Translations under genes and position numbers: made by a program | Shown here: positions 1-11,663 of the stretch, piece by piece | How the letters are laid out: each line of letters opens with the position of its first letter | Numbering within the stretch: position 1 is the first letter of the stretch | The notes under the pieces: model-generated | Told to the model about the DNA's origin: nothing | Seen by the model: the letters and a program-made list of their open reading frames with translations, nothing else | The model's database searches: none | From: Enchytraeus crypticus | Taxonomy: Eukaryota; Annelida; Clitellata; Enchytraeida; Enchytraeidae | Direction: 5' to 3' | Length of the DNA stretch: 64,000 nucleotides | Assembly: GCA_905160935.1 (NCBI GenBank) | Contig: CAJHZI010000424.1 | Coordinates: 62,001 to 126,000, forward strand

Positions 1-122
1 GACTTTGTGAAGGGATTAACTTGTTGACCTAAGCAGTGCTCTTATGGAGCGAGAAGACAGACTTTGAGTATGAATATGTACCTTGAACCTGCCACTTGGC
101 AGTGTACTGAAGAAGAAGACCT
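1..122 (+). repeat. Repeat C, 3' portion
   Basis: This is the 3' part of a dispersed repeat also seen at 15.1, 17.2, 25.4, 32.3 and 39.4 kb. It matches the 17.4-kb copy through 'gtgctctt..gagcg' and 'gagtatgaata', and ends in CTGCC-actt-GGCAG, a five-base-pair hairpin also found at the 3' end of LINE-R. The 5' part lies outside the window. Confidence 0.6.
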
Positions 123-282
123 CTAAGATTTTCAAATTTTTAAATATATTGTTCGTGAGGATATGATAATATTCATGCTGAATAATTCGAACTGCATATT
201 TTGAAGTACTATTAACTCTTTGATCAAGGTTATCGAAGCGTTTCCCCATCTTCGGCATGATTGTCATCTGTGGCATTGATTG

Positions 283-440
283 GACCCTTTGGACTGAGTT
301 TCTGAATTTTGGAATTTTCACTGTTTTTTTACTTTCTTTTTGTTCGCCGGCTTGATTTTGTCTCAATAGTGCTCGATGTTGTCATTGATGACTGTAGCAC
401 TCTAATTGTTGTTATTGTTATTATTGTTGTAGATGTAATT
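283..440 (+). repeat. CR1/L2-like LINE, isolated 3' tail
   Basis: The segment closely matches the 3' end of the LINE at 57.0-57.12 kb: a 'ggattttggaattt'-like stretch, then 'cggcttgattttgtctcaat', 'gtgctcgatg' and 'gtagcactctaatt'. It ends in a simple TTG/TTA tail, as expected for a 5'-truncated insertion. Other copies of this tail are at 13.2, 37.7 and 57.4 kb. Confidence 0.75.
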
Positions 441-1484
441 AATTATTGTTGTGGATGTAATTAGTAATTTTAATTAGTAATATAGGAAAACAGAGAACAT
501 TAAGTTAAAAGAAAGCAGCTGCTTTTCACTATGTCACTTTCACTTTTCTCCAGCCTTGATTTGTATAGACTGGAGTTTAGCTATTCCCTAATACCCTAAC
601 CAGATATCACTCTTTACTTATTGGAAATTCCCATGGGTAATCTTCCTACGTAAGGCAATCCCGTGAAAACAGAATATCGTCAATGTCTTCCGTATTTAGG
701 AAAGTTAAGGAAAATTTGTTGTTTCAGTGACTGCAAATATTTCTAAATGACACAAGAAATTGCTAGTATTCCTGTGAGCGCTAATTCCTGTATCTTTATC
801 ACGCTTCTAATATTTAACAGCTTAGAGGGGAGGTAGAAAATAGCGCCATTAAATTATCGCTCAAACATTACGTTAATAATTTTACAACAAATATTCACTA
901 CCGCTGCTCTAGAATCACATCAAGCAAAGAATTCTCCTTTCTAGCATCTGCTTGAAGACCAGCGTCTCATCATCATCACCCAATACTGTATATCATTCAT
1001 TCATAGCTGAGGTTGTGAGAATTTGTATATCTATAACTGGTTATTAACTAGCAAAATTATTAATAGAAATTACAACGAAATTAAATAGAATTTAAATAAA
1101 TAGGCTTCAGATTTCTATGGGCCTAAACGTCCAATTGTAAAACTTTTACAAATAAATCAAACTGAGTACACTTTAAGTAAAAAATATATTTTAAGACTAT
1201 ATCTGTAGGCTATATTAAGCTGAGGAATTATTTTATAGTTTTCAAGAAGAGAGTTAGGTACAGTGTCGTAAGGAAATCTTACAGATCAGATTTGGGGCCG
1301 GCTGCAAACGATGAGCCAACGAAAGGTAATGATTACTAATAACCATGACGAGAAATGGAGAAAATAAAGTAAGCAGCAAAAACAGCAACTAAAAATGAAA
1401 ACTTTGTATACACATGCGGTTGTCAGTGTGTAAGATTGTCATGTTGTCATGCTGTTATACGAACGAATTTCTGTTTATACTTGG
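441..1484. other. No recognised feature
   Basis: AT-rich sequence with stops in all frames. I see no exon with plausible splice sites and no repeat shared with the rest of the window. Confidence 0.5.
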
Positions 1485-1612
1485 TGTCTGCTGATATAAT
1501 GACGTAGAATGACATAGAATATCTTGGGTGTCTGCTGATATAATGACGTAGAATGACATAGAATGACTTGGTGTCCGTTGATAGAAAGACGTAGAATGAC
1601 AAAGAATGCCTT
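1485..1612. repeat. Tandem repeat, about 48 bp x 2.7
   Basis: The phrase 'gtctgctgatataatgacgt' followed by 'agaatgacatagaat' occurs twice almost perfectly and a third time diverged. A plain minisatellite with no coding content. Confidence 0.8.
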
Positions 1613-2420
1613 TTTTAAGTTTTTAATTTCATAAGTCTGTAGATAGAATGACTAGGCTACACAACAAATAACTTCTGGGCTCAGTCTGGTCCCTCACGCG
1701 CAACTCAGTGTACTACAAGTAGAGTCGGTTCTTCAAACCTTCTTACTTTTCGATATACCCAAAAACTGCTATGAAATTCCTTCTGGTTGACATTCTTTGT
1801 AATGACTTGTATTTATGTTCATTTTCAACAAATGCTTCATAAGTTAAAGCAACGTTAACCCAACGTTAACTGCAGTATCTTCGACGTCAAAGTCAGCCTA
1901 GTTTAACAAAAAGATTCTGAACGCTTCTGAGGCAGATAATTCACGCATCGTTAGTTAATTGATTATCTCCAGGAAGAGTAAACCATTCCATACTTAAAGT
2001 CTATATAATTCCATTTTTACATATGTCTCTCCCTAATATAATCTTTTATTTCACCAAATTCATGGCAGTAAACAAAAACGAAAACAGAAAAACAAGCAAG
2101 TATCACTTAAAGATACAACATAAAGATATTCCTAGTGATCACATATTACGACTGGTAATTGATCAGAGAGTTTGTCATTATCATTAATAGTAAGTAACGA
2201 AAGTACAAATTTCATATTAATATTGCTGACAAGAAAAAGATCAATTTATGAATAGTCTAAGCATTACGTTTCTCCATGGCGACAGTGTATTTAACTTCAC
2301 TAGGAATCTCAAGATGTGCATTACACAACTCAATACATAGGCAATTAAATCTAGCATTAATATTTGTGGATTGATTATTCGTCTTCAGCAAATTGCAATT
2401 CACGTCACCTACTGTTATTA
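1613..2420. other. No recognised feature
   Basis: AT-rich unique sequence. No coding exon, tRNA-like promoter or shared repeat was found. Confidence 0.45.
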
Positions 2421-2426
2421 CCTAAC

Positions 2427-2640
2427 TCATATGTGGAAATGAAGAGGAAGGCGGAAGACAGAGTGGAGGCGTTATATACCATGAACCTGCCAGTAGGCAG
2501 TGCACTAAGAGAGAGAGATGATTTAAATATCCACTCATATTGAACATGAAGAGGAAAGAGTAAGACAGAGAGAAGAGTGGAGGCTTAATATAGGCCAACC
2601 ATGGATTTGCCAGTAGGCTGTGCACTAAGGGAGAAAGATA
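2427..2640 (+). mobile_element. LINE-R 3' ends, two in tandem
   Basis: Two successive copies of the LINE-R 3' terminus. The first (about 2427-2515) matches 27.48-27.57 kb: 'catatgtggaaatgaagagg', then 'gagtggaggcgttat', 'cctgccagtaggcag' and 'tgcactaagagagag'. The second (about 2530-2637) repeats the same order with more changes. The downstream (TA)n/(TG)n tract begins just after the second copy. Confidence 0.8.
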
Positions 2641-2672
2641 TATGCAGTATACAGCATGCTATGATGTATACT

Positions 2673-2681
2673 ATATATATA

Positions 2682-2755
<74 letters not shown>

Positions 2756-2779
2756 TATATATAGAATGCACCCTATTCC

Positions 2780-2840
<61 letters not shown>
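2673..2840. repeat. (TA)n-(TG)n-(TA)n microsatellite
   Basis: Two long alternating TA tracts flank a (GT)n block and a short unique spacer. Open frames here translate to Tyr-Ile or Cys-Val repeats and are not genes. Confidence 0.95.
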
Positions 2841-2843
<3 letters not shown>

Positions 2844-3084
2844 GCATATATCGACAATATACATGTACAGTTGTACACTGTACATATTGCATTTTAGTTA
2901 TTCTAATGCAGCCTTTACACGTTTCTAATATTGTTTTTACTTTTAGTCATTTCATCTAAATTCCTTTTTTCATGAATTCAATCCCTCAACATTTTCTTAT
3001 TAAAACTTTAATCCTTTAATAGATGTGCAAGAATGCAGTATATCAACAACATCCTATGAAGCTGTTGAATGCCTCAGTGGATCA

Positions 3085-3170
3085 GTGTGTAGAGCGACGT
3101 GTAGCGTCGTGAAATTTTAAATGACTGTTCTTGAGGTCTGGAGATCAATTCTCGATTAAGCTGATCCGAA
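3085..3170 (+). repeat. Possible tRNA-derived SINE relic
   Basis: A box-A-like 'cagtggatcagtgtgtagag' is followed about 45 bases later by a box-B-like 'gagatcaattctcg'. The spacing suits a decayed pol III promoter. I see no second copy, so this is tentative. Confidence 0.3.
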
Positions 3171-4311
3171 ATATTAAACTTTCTAGAACATCATGTGACG
3201 TATAGTCAAGTTTTGTACCCATAGAACAACAGAAGTACTCAGTTTTAAGTTCTTGAAGTCTGATAAGAACTAAACATGTTTAATGTAAATCAGATTTTTC
3301 TGTTATCTTGGATCTCCTTTTCTGTATTCCCTCTCTCTACTTTTCCATCCTCCTTTAGAAAGCTTCACTCCACTGAAATCGCTCAAGTCTGAATACATAA
3401 TGACCTTAGTCTAGCAACGAGCACTCGAAAGGTTTCTGCAAGGTGACTTTACTTTTCTTTTGCTTTTAATGCGTTTGATCCTAATTTTCTGCCAATTCTG
3501 AAATTTTCTTTTGCTATTTTTCGTTACTCTTTATATCTGCTAACATCTCGCTCAAGATGACGCACTGTCTACTTCCACCTGAGTAATCTGTTGCATGGCG
3601 TGCTCTGACACGCCATGCATAGCAGAGTTTTATCTTTCTGCTTCTTCATACATATTATTGTAGTAGAAACTTTTAACTTCGCTTAGAAATTCCGTCAAAC
3701 ACAACAAATCAAAGTCATGTTCAGGTTTTATGTTTACTACTTTTTCTTCAAAAAGTGTCTTGGCTTTCTGGTATACCTCATTTCAGAACTGCTGGCAGAG
3801 TTTTCACTCTAGTCACTACCTTCTTTATTTCACCTTTCTTCATGATATCATACAAAAAGAATAGAAAGGCTAAAGTAGAGTTAAATGCTTCTGACACGGA
3901 ATGGGTATCCGAAGCATAAATTTCACTTCGACATAAAGTTAGGAACTATAAGGTAAAACTCTACGTGAAGTGGACCACGGTTCAATTTCAGCTTTAATGG
4001 TTTTGAAATACTGACTAATTGGTTTCCTACTAATTAATAGATAAGATATTTTATAGTAATATTAATGAACAACACAAAAGCACTGTCAACATTAGCATAT
4101 GCAACGATAGCAATGTATTAACTTAAAATCATCGTGTGAATATAAAAATGTTAATTAAATAACAGAAATAAAGTGTGAGAAAAGAGGAAAGAAGGAAAAC
4201 AAAGTAGAACACAAAAAAGGCAGAAAATAGAGCTAATATTAAATAGTGTATTAGCCTAAGTCCACAGTTTTCAATTTATAGTTCATATAAACAAATGTTT
4301 CAAACACAGTT
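3171..4311. other. No recognised feature
   Basis: AT-rich unique sequence. The only local structure is a short inverted pair near 3597-3620 ('catggcgtgctctgacacgccatg'-like stem). No exon is supported. Confidence 0.45.
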
Positions 4312-4423
4312 CAGGCTTACAATGACACCAAGCACCGTTCATATACACAATTGCAAAACAAGAAGAAATAACATAATAATTATGCATTCATATTTATACA
4401 GAAAATAATATGCACCAAAATTG

Positions 4424-4478
<55 letters not shown>

Positions 4479-4595
4479 CTATATAGGCTCACAATGACAC
4501 CAAGCACCGTTCATATACACAATTGCAAAACAAGAAGAAATAGCATAATAATTATGCATTCATATTTATACAGAAAATAATATGCACCAGAATTG

Positions 4596-4644
<49 letters not shown>

Positions 4645-4761
4645 CTATATAGGCTCACAATGACACCAAGCACCGTTCATATACACAATTGCAAAACAAG
4701 AAGAAATAGCATAATAATTATGCATTCATATTTATACAGAAAATAATATGCACCAGAATTG

Positions 4762-4834
<73 letters not shown>
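4312..4834. repeat. Three tandem units of about 168 bp, each ending in (TA)n
   Basis: Units start near 4313, 4481 and 4650. Each has the same order of segments: 'caatgacaccaagcaccgtt', 'caattgcaaaacaagaag', 'ataatatgcacca' and then a (TA)n tract. The unique part is nearly identical between units; the TA tract differs in length. Recent tandem amplification with the microsatellite as part of the unit. Confidence 0.93.
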
Positions 4835-4835
<1 letters not shown>

Positions 4836-6480
4836 CTTGAAACTGATATCAATGAGAAATGCTGAGGCACAGGTAGGCCTACATCTGATTAAAACAAACC
4901 GGAAGGGAATCTCATAACATTCCACAAAATGAGGGAAACAAAATTATAGTGTCCTTCCAAACCCGACCTGAAAATGACTGTACTGTTCACAACAAGTATT
5001 TAAGTATTTGGTACACCCTTAATAACCTGTAGGCTACCGGTGGCTATAACAGCTCACCTGTACCGTTAAACATAGGTTTGTTAAATTATCTTTTAAAAGA
5101 TACTTTCTAGAGCCTCAGGTAACCCTTTCCAACACGAGGAAGTCCTTACCCCTTTACACGAGCACTCTATGAAACTTCAAATACTCAAGCACATTATTAC
5201 AGTCAACCTCTCCGGCTGGACGTATGCACACAATATCCCGAATTAACTATAAATATTTTACAAAACCTGTGACCTCAGCAATCCTAAGTAGATGACTTGC
5301 CACCTCTGGAGTCTAGGGCAAAACTACAGTTTTTAACACAACCCTAACATAAAAGGCTTATACGTAAAATGGTAAGTTAAACTTAAATAAAAGTCCGTTC
5401 CAAACTTAGTTAAAGCTTAAATATTAAATTGCAAACCATTAAATTTCAAATAACATAGGTCTTCCCATCAACGACTCCAGAGGGCAAATGAAGGAAAATA
5501 TAAACGTCAACTAACTTAGGATTAGACCCCAAGGAAAAATGAAATATAATTATTAGGCAATATCGACAAATGAATGCAACAGCTAACTCTATTAGCTGAG
5601 GAATTTCGCTAACTTGAAAATTCACTCAGGCGTGTCTGGCCAGTCCAAAGTACACGGCCATATCGCTATAGCAACATCTAGCTTTCTGACAGCTTCTATA
5701 ATTTCTGGATATACCTTGTAGTTCTATGAACGTATCTAACAAATTGGATTTATATTTAACGATGCCAATTTCTTCAGAGGTTCAATTATATTTCAGTATG
5801 ATTCAATACCCTGCAGGCATTATCACACATCACACATAACTGTAATTCTCAGAATTCAAGGATTAAACTCTCTGAAGAGAGAACGAGCAATATTCAAATT
5901 TTTATTCTTTAATATGCTGTCTCTGGTTTATTTAGAACTTAGACTACTGTATAATTTAGATCTTTTCACTGTATGATTAAATAGGGAATGTATTGCTTTC
6001 AAACTGTTGTGGTTTCTAGGTACTAGACCTATGATCCCTATTATAATGGGCATCCCTTTTACAATTTCCACTTATATATTTATTTATATCCGAACCAATT
6101 TAAACAAAAATACTGAATATGTATTTATGTTTTGATTCTCTTTACCTATATATGAGCCCCTAAAAATTTAAGTATTTCTAAAAAGAAAGTAAAGAGCCTA
6201 TCCTACCCTAGAGGTCTTAGAGTCTATCCTAAACTAGAGTTCCTAGAGCTTATCCGACATTAGAGATCCTAGAGACTATTCTATCACAGAAATCCTAATT
6301 GAAGACAGATCTTGACTGTGTAATTGGTAGTTTTACTGCTCAGGCTAAAATCTATTGAGCTCTTTTCATTAAAACCATAAATTTAAACTATCGACATGCT
6401 TGATACTTTAAAAGATAGCATTGAAACAATCAAACCAAATTCTCAGTAAAGATTCACAAATTGAACTGGCTTTTAAAGCT
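4835..6480. other. Mostly unique; weak degenerate repeats at 6190-6300
   Basis: No exon is supported. At about 6190-6300 a phrase like 'cctagagnctatcct' recurs three or four times, a decayed tandem array. The rest is AT-rich unique sequence. Confidence 0.45.
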
Positions 6481-6496
6481 GAGACTTCTAAAAGTA

Positions 6497-6590
6497 TTTA
6501 ACATCACACAATGACGTCATTGTAGTATTAAACAACGTCATATATCACACAATGACGTCATTGTAGTATTGAACAACGTCGTCCATGAAT
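6497..6590. repeat. Duplicated ~42-bp unit with palindromic CRE
   Basis: Two head-to-tail units, each with 'tcacacaatgacgtcattgt' followed by 'agtatt.aacaacgtc'. Each holds a perfect TGACGTCA, at 6512-6519 and 6553-6560. TGACGTCA is the full CREB/ATF site; activity here is unproven. Confidence 0.7.
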
Positions 6591-6749
6591 GCACCATGCA
6601 GAAGTGGAGTGTTCATCTGTTATCTTACTTCGAGGAAAAAGGTGGATTTGATAGATTACACAAATTATTTACCTAATGGACAATTTTACATGACAACTAT
6701 AAATAAAATTTACTTATTATCTTAAAAGCGTTTACAGTTGAGGCAAGCA

Positions 6750-6948
6750 CAACGGGGCGCTGGGCGTCACAAAATGTTGAAAACGACGCAAGTTACATTT
6801 TGGCAATAAATGGGGAAATGGAAAAAGTACGGAGTTTTCAAAAAGAGAGGAGAGAAGTGAAAAAATCGCTCTTCGTTAGTTAGGCGAGGGAAAGCATGCG
6901 TGCATGCGTGGGGAAGAAGTATGGATCAAGGGGTGATGGACGCCCCTG
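6750..6948. mobile_element. hAT-type MITE, about 199 bp
   Basis: The 3' end reads TGGACGCCCCTG. The 5' end is a diverged inverted copy (CAACGGGGCGCTGGGCGTC). It is flanked by an eight-base duplication, GGCAAGCA (6742-6749) and GGTAAGCA (6949-6956), with one mismatch. The interior matches the copy at 41637-41815. No coding capacity. The 8-bp duplication and CAGGGGCG-like ends point to hAT. Confidence 0.75.
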
Positions 6949-7255
6949 GGTAAGCACGCTTCAAGTATTATTCCAATGTAAGCCAGTACAAAGCTTGAGG
7001 CATCTCTTGCGAAATACTATCTTCTGTAATTATTATAATATCTCTCTCGAACTGCTTATCGAATTCTCTACTGAACGTGGCTCCATGTTTAATCCAATTT
7101 TATCCTGTAGCTGTCTTTTTAATTCATATTTTTAATTCGTATTTTTAATTAATACAAAGAACATACTTTTATATAAACTACCGCCCTTTTTCTCGGTCTA
7201 CCCCTGAACTTTTTTCAATACATTTCTAGTATTGTATCTTAAAAGGGGAACAACC

Positions 7256-7374
7256 CCGATGTTAGTTTCACTATTACCTCTCAAAAGTGATATCAGTGAT
7301 AGAGAGGCCAGGGTTTGAGTCCACACATTCTGATCCGTGGTCGGATCTCACCAAAATCGCCACCGGCTGGAGAC
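7256..7374 (-). mobile_element. SINE-A, tRNA-derived
   Basis: Reverse complement of the SINE-A body: tail ('..gaaactaacatcg'), box-B region 'ccagggtttgagtcc', 'tgatccgtggtcgg' and the head 'ccaccggctggag'. More diverged than the 35.5- and 50.1-kb copies, so probably older. Confidence 0.75.
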
Positions 7375-7785
7375 AGCAACAATGGTAGGTTCTGTCCAGC
7401 ACTTCATTCTATATTTAAGATATTATAATAAAAAATTATCAAGAACTCCAACCAAAATTTATAAAATAATTATTATTAAATGTGTCCACTGAACTGACCT
7501 AGTGGAGCATCAAATGACCCGATGCAGACGATTCCTAAAATTATTCAAGTTATTACAGCGACACGAGTTTAAGTCAAAGTGCATAAATTGAATCGGCCAC
7601 GAAGTTGGCAATGCATAATCCTTTACAGTATAATTGTTTCGTTAAAGCATCGCATATTATTTATACATGTATGTTGCTAAAAGAATTTTTATTTTATTCC
7701 CTTGGTTCTTACTTACGAGCTAAGGTTAACATTAGCCAAGGTTAAAAGTTAACTTTAACTTTTAAGCTAACTTTTCATTTAATAG

Positions 7786-7835
7786 CTAATCCAATCCCTA
7801 ACCCTAACCTAAACCTAACCCTAAACCTAAAAACT
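7786..7835. repeat. Interstitial telomere-like tract
   Basis: A run of CCCTAA and CCTAAA variants ('ccctaaccctaacctaaacc' then 'taaccctaaacctaa'). It matches the common metazoan telomere unit TTAGGG read on the other strand, with interspersed variant units. Confidence 0.7.
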
Positions 7836-9525
7836 GACGCAGCGGCAATCTAACCTAGGACTTAAGCTCTAAAGCCTGACACATTAGCCAATTGTACTGT
7901 AGATTTTGATTAAATGTGATTTAGTGTAACGATTTAATCGATAGTGCATGAAATATGTCTATACATGTAAACGTACTTGTAAAAGTATTATGTTCTGGCG
8001 GCTCTAGCCAAGCAGAAGGTTATAAATTGACTCGGTAGAATGGAGATACACACGAACCCGGTATCTCTGGATGAACTCCTACTCTGTTTTAGAACAAAAC
8101 AAATATTAAGTTGTTGAAATAGGCTTTCAAATAGCTATTTGAAACTGAAGTTTTCATTGATAAATTTAGAATATAATTTAGGCATCATTCTTTGCCAATT
8201 ATCGCATTACATTGTGATACTAGAGAGGAGCACTTTTCGAGCAGAAATCATAATGAATATAATGTTTATTTTACTATGTATCTGCTGCTCCAGTAGCATA
8301 TCGGGTTAATTAGAGTCTGAATTGAGTTCCACAGGTACATTGATGTAGCACAAGTCAGAATTAACAGAAATGCTACATTAGTGTTTCCTGTAGCTCAATC
8401 TCTATAATCTGGAGTGTAAACTGTGTGCTAGCCCTAATGCACTCACTGCATCGTTCACAAATAAGGTTAATTTGTAATGAAAACAGCAGTCTCAAGAGTT
8501 TGGAAAATACTTTAATGAAATGTCATACGGTTAAAACTTCTAATCTCGTAAATAAAATCATATTCACGCATTATTAAACAATAACAGTAATTTCAATAAA
8601 GGAATCTATAGCATTAAAACGATATTGAAGAAAATTAGTACATTTTTGAAAAACTAACAACAACAAGAGACAAGTTACAAGTTTCACATTTTGTACAACC
8701 AGGCCCGTATTTAACGGGGGGAGGGTCCAGTAGGGTCGTGCCCGATCCCCCACTAAAGGAGACCCAAAATGGAGTATTTAATTTTTGTTCAAGATTAAAA
8801 TTAAAAGGTAAAAGAAAAAGGGTACAATATAACAGGTCCTGTATGCATGAACTCTTTAAACTAAATTAAAATGAACAGCTTGTCATTGTTAGTGCATTTG
8901 ATAGTCATTAGTCAGCTCTATTGACTCAGAAGCAGTTGATTAAATACTATATTTATATTACCAATCTTTTAGGGTCTATGGTACATCGTCATAATTGATT
9001 GTCTTTGAATCGCCTGCATTCGTCTTTTTGATTCGCCAAAAGCTAACTGTGCCATTCATTTGTTAGTGAGTTTCGAACAGTTTAAAAACCATTTAGAAGA
9101 AAACATTAAAAGATAGTCTAGAATCAAGAGAGAGGGAGATAGAAAAGCGAAACAGGAAGAGAGAGAGAGAGAGAGAGAGTAACTGATACGATGCGGCTTA
9201 GAGTTTAGGTGAGATGTGGGTAATTGGATTAGAAGAAGAAACGTGTTTATGAGAGAAATGTGTTTATGACAGTTCGTAGTGTCATCACTAATATAATAAG
9301 ACTTGGACTGTCGCACTAAGATGATTTGCGCTCTCGTTCGTCTTAGTTTACATAATAATGCCTGCATCACGTTACATATATAGCACTACTGTATCAAGTT
9401 ATATGAGACATGCTCTACTCTATATGTATAAAACACTACTGTGTCATGTTATATCAGACACACTCTTACCTTACGTTTATAAAAGTCATTTGTAAAAAAG
9501 CAAAATATTATTTCTTCATCTCAAA
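7836..9525. other. No gene; short GA tract at 9157-9179
   Basis: AT-rich sequence without supported exons. Near 8703-8755 'caggcccgtatttaacgggg' and 'gatcccccactaaagg' look like the end of a decayed DNA transposon, but I could not pair the ends. A (GA)n run lies at 9157-9179. Confidence 0.4.
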
Positions 9526-10289
9526 ATGGCTTCAGAAAGTTGTTCAACATATATGTCTCTAATGTCTCTTTATGATAAAGTCTCTTCTGCTTTAGATAAA
9601 AAAGAGTTATGTATTAGTATTTTCATAGATTTATCGACAGCATTTGATACATTAGATCACAATATCATATTACAGAAACTGGAGCTTTACGGTATCAGAG
9701 GTACTGCCAATCATCTTTTAAAAAATTATTTATCCAACAGACAAGAGTTTGTTATATATAATTGCATTCAATCTAGCTTAAAACTAAACTATTCACAGTG
9801 AAGTGCCACAAGGTTCTATTCCGGGCCACTTCTCTTTTTACTTTATATTAATGATTTTGCATCCTTTAGCAAAATTTAATATTTGCTGATGACAAAAATA
9901 TACTATACTCTCATTCTGATATATGGAAACTATTGCAAATAAATATTCCTGAACTTAATAATTTGGCTGATTGGTTAAAAGCTAATCGCCTTTCTGTTAA
10001 TATCAGCAAAACTAATTTTATGCTGTTTGTCTACAAAAATATAAATGAACCCAAATAATGCTTGTCTAGATTTTTCATTGATGATTAGTAATAATTAAAT
10101 CAATCAAGTTGATTTTTTAAAATTTCTAGATGTGATAGCTAATGCAAAATTTAAATGGCAGCAACAAGTTTCCTATGACATTGTGTCACTAAAGTTTTCA
10201 ATATCTCTATATGCTCTTAGCCAAGTGAAATTAAAATTATCCAAAAGTGCAATTTTATCATTTTGCTATAGGCTGATATATCCTCATCA

Positions 10290-10474
10290 TGGATCATGGA
10301 TCTTGGACTTACACAGTTTTGATATCACTTTCTCTTGTGGTCTCTGCATGTGTACTCAGTCGTCATCGTGTGGTGTTTTGGCGCCTGGTTGTGTAAAGCT
10401 TGCAAGAGACGTCCCTGACATTGCCTTATGGCGAGGAACCGGACGTTATATTCTTATTGATTGATTGATTGATC
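10290..10474 (+). mobile_element. SINE-B, inserted in the 9.5-kb LINE
   Basis: The sequence runs 'ctcttgtggtctctgcatg', 'actcagtcgtcatcgtgtgg', 'ggcgcctg', 'gcaagagacgtccctgacat', 'cgaggaaccggacgttatat', then (ATTG)n. The host LINE reads through on both sides ('RLIYPH' before, 'LNYCNILWG' after). Other copies are at 22.8, 29.8 and 39.5 kb. The 3' tail resembles that of SINE-A. Confidence 0.85.
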
Positions 10475-10792
10475 TCAATTATTGCAACATTTTGTGGGGT
10501 TGTGCATATCTGTACTAAAAGATTGATATTTACTAAAAAAACGAGCCATTAGAATTATAAATACAGATGACTTTTTATTGCATACTTCTCTAATATCTAA
10601 GATCTATCTGTATTAAAATTGTCAGATTTAAATTTTTACTCTACTGTGTTATTCAAATTTAAATTCAAACATTATTATCTACCTGCATTACATAACCAAT
10701 TCTTAACGGTTAATAAATCTATAGTTGATAGTTCATATTGCTTTAGATCAATAAATGAATATATAATGCTCTTTTCACGTACAAACATAAAT

Positions 10793-11332
10793 GAAAAAAC
10801 CGTTTTTTTACGTTTTTTATATCTTTAAAACAGCGCGTTTTTTAGTTTTTATAAAATAAAGACGTAAAAAACGTAAACCATGGTTTGACGTGGACTGCAC
10901 ATAAATATTGAGAAATGGCCTTTAGTTTCGTGCCATAAACATCACTATATAAAAGGCAATTCATTACATTTTTGATTTTCCTAGTTAGGCAGATGTTCTA
11001 ATTTTTAAGACATTGTCTATTCTTAATTTCTTACGGATTTAAATTTCCTTGTATTGATAATTATGAACAACTGACAGTGTGGCTGTAGGTGACCTGAAAG
11101 TATTTTTTATATTTGTATGGAGTCTATGGACATACTTTAGAACTTTAGAACTTTAGATCAAGTCTAGTTGTAACAAAACTTTTTAGTGTTATGGAATGAA
11201 GGCATGGTAATATATATGCAAGCTACGTGTACGCTACTAACGTTTTTTCAAAGTTTTTTTAGGTTTTTTATTTCTTGGGGAAAAGACGCGTTTTTTAACG
11301 TTTTTTTTATTTTTGGTAAGAACGTTTTTTTC
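10793..11332. mobile_element. Candidate MITE inside the LINE
   Basis: The LINE protein is interrupted between about 10790 and 11340. The insert begins 'gaaaaaaccgttttttt' and ends as the inverse, 'aacgtttttttc', giving short inverted ends. Both edges are crowded with CGTTTTTT motifs (subterminal repeats), as in some hAT-like MITEs. I see no clean target duplication. Confidence 0.45.
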
Positions 11333-11663
11333 ATCTATGTGTACAAATATGCGTATGAAAACTTGAATGTAAGTGGTCATAAACTATGGAATAGTTTACC
11401 TGACACTATATGTAACTCTATTTCTTTTTTTCGACTTTAAGTCGACTAAATCTTGCTTGATATTAGCTCAAAATTGATTTAGTTAACTTGCTTTTTTTAC
11501 TTTAAGACCTATATTTAAGTAGAGTATCTTTTAATTTGAATTCATACAACTATATTTCCGGTGTTTACATTCTTTTATGAGCAGTAATGAAGGTGTATGG
11601 TTGCTAAAGGTTTTCCAGTATTCTGTAGTATAGAAGTCAATTAGTAAACGTATTTGTTATTCG

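Noticed and set aside
2585-2928. Open frames of Ile-Tyr and Cys-Val repeats on both strands
   Set aside because: Direct translation of (TA)n and (TG)n; the same occurs at 4.7 and 45.9 kb.
8700-8770. DNA-transposon end 'caggcccgtatttaacgggg', perhaps paired with 45418-45460
   Set aside because: No matching inverted end or target duplication could be found.
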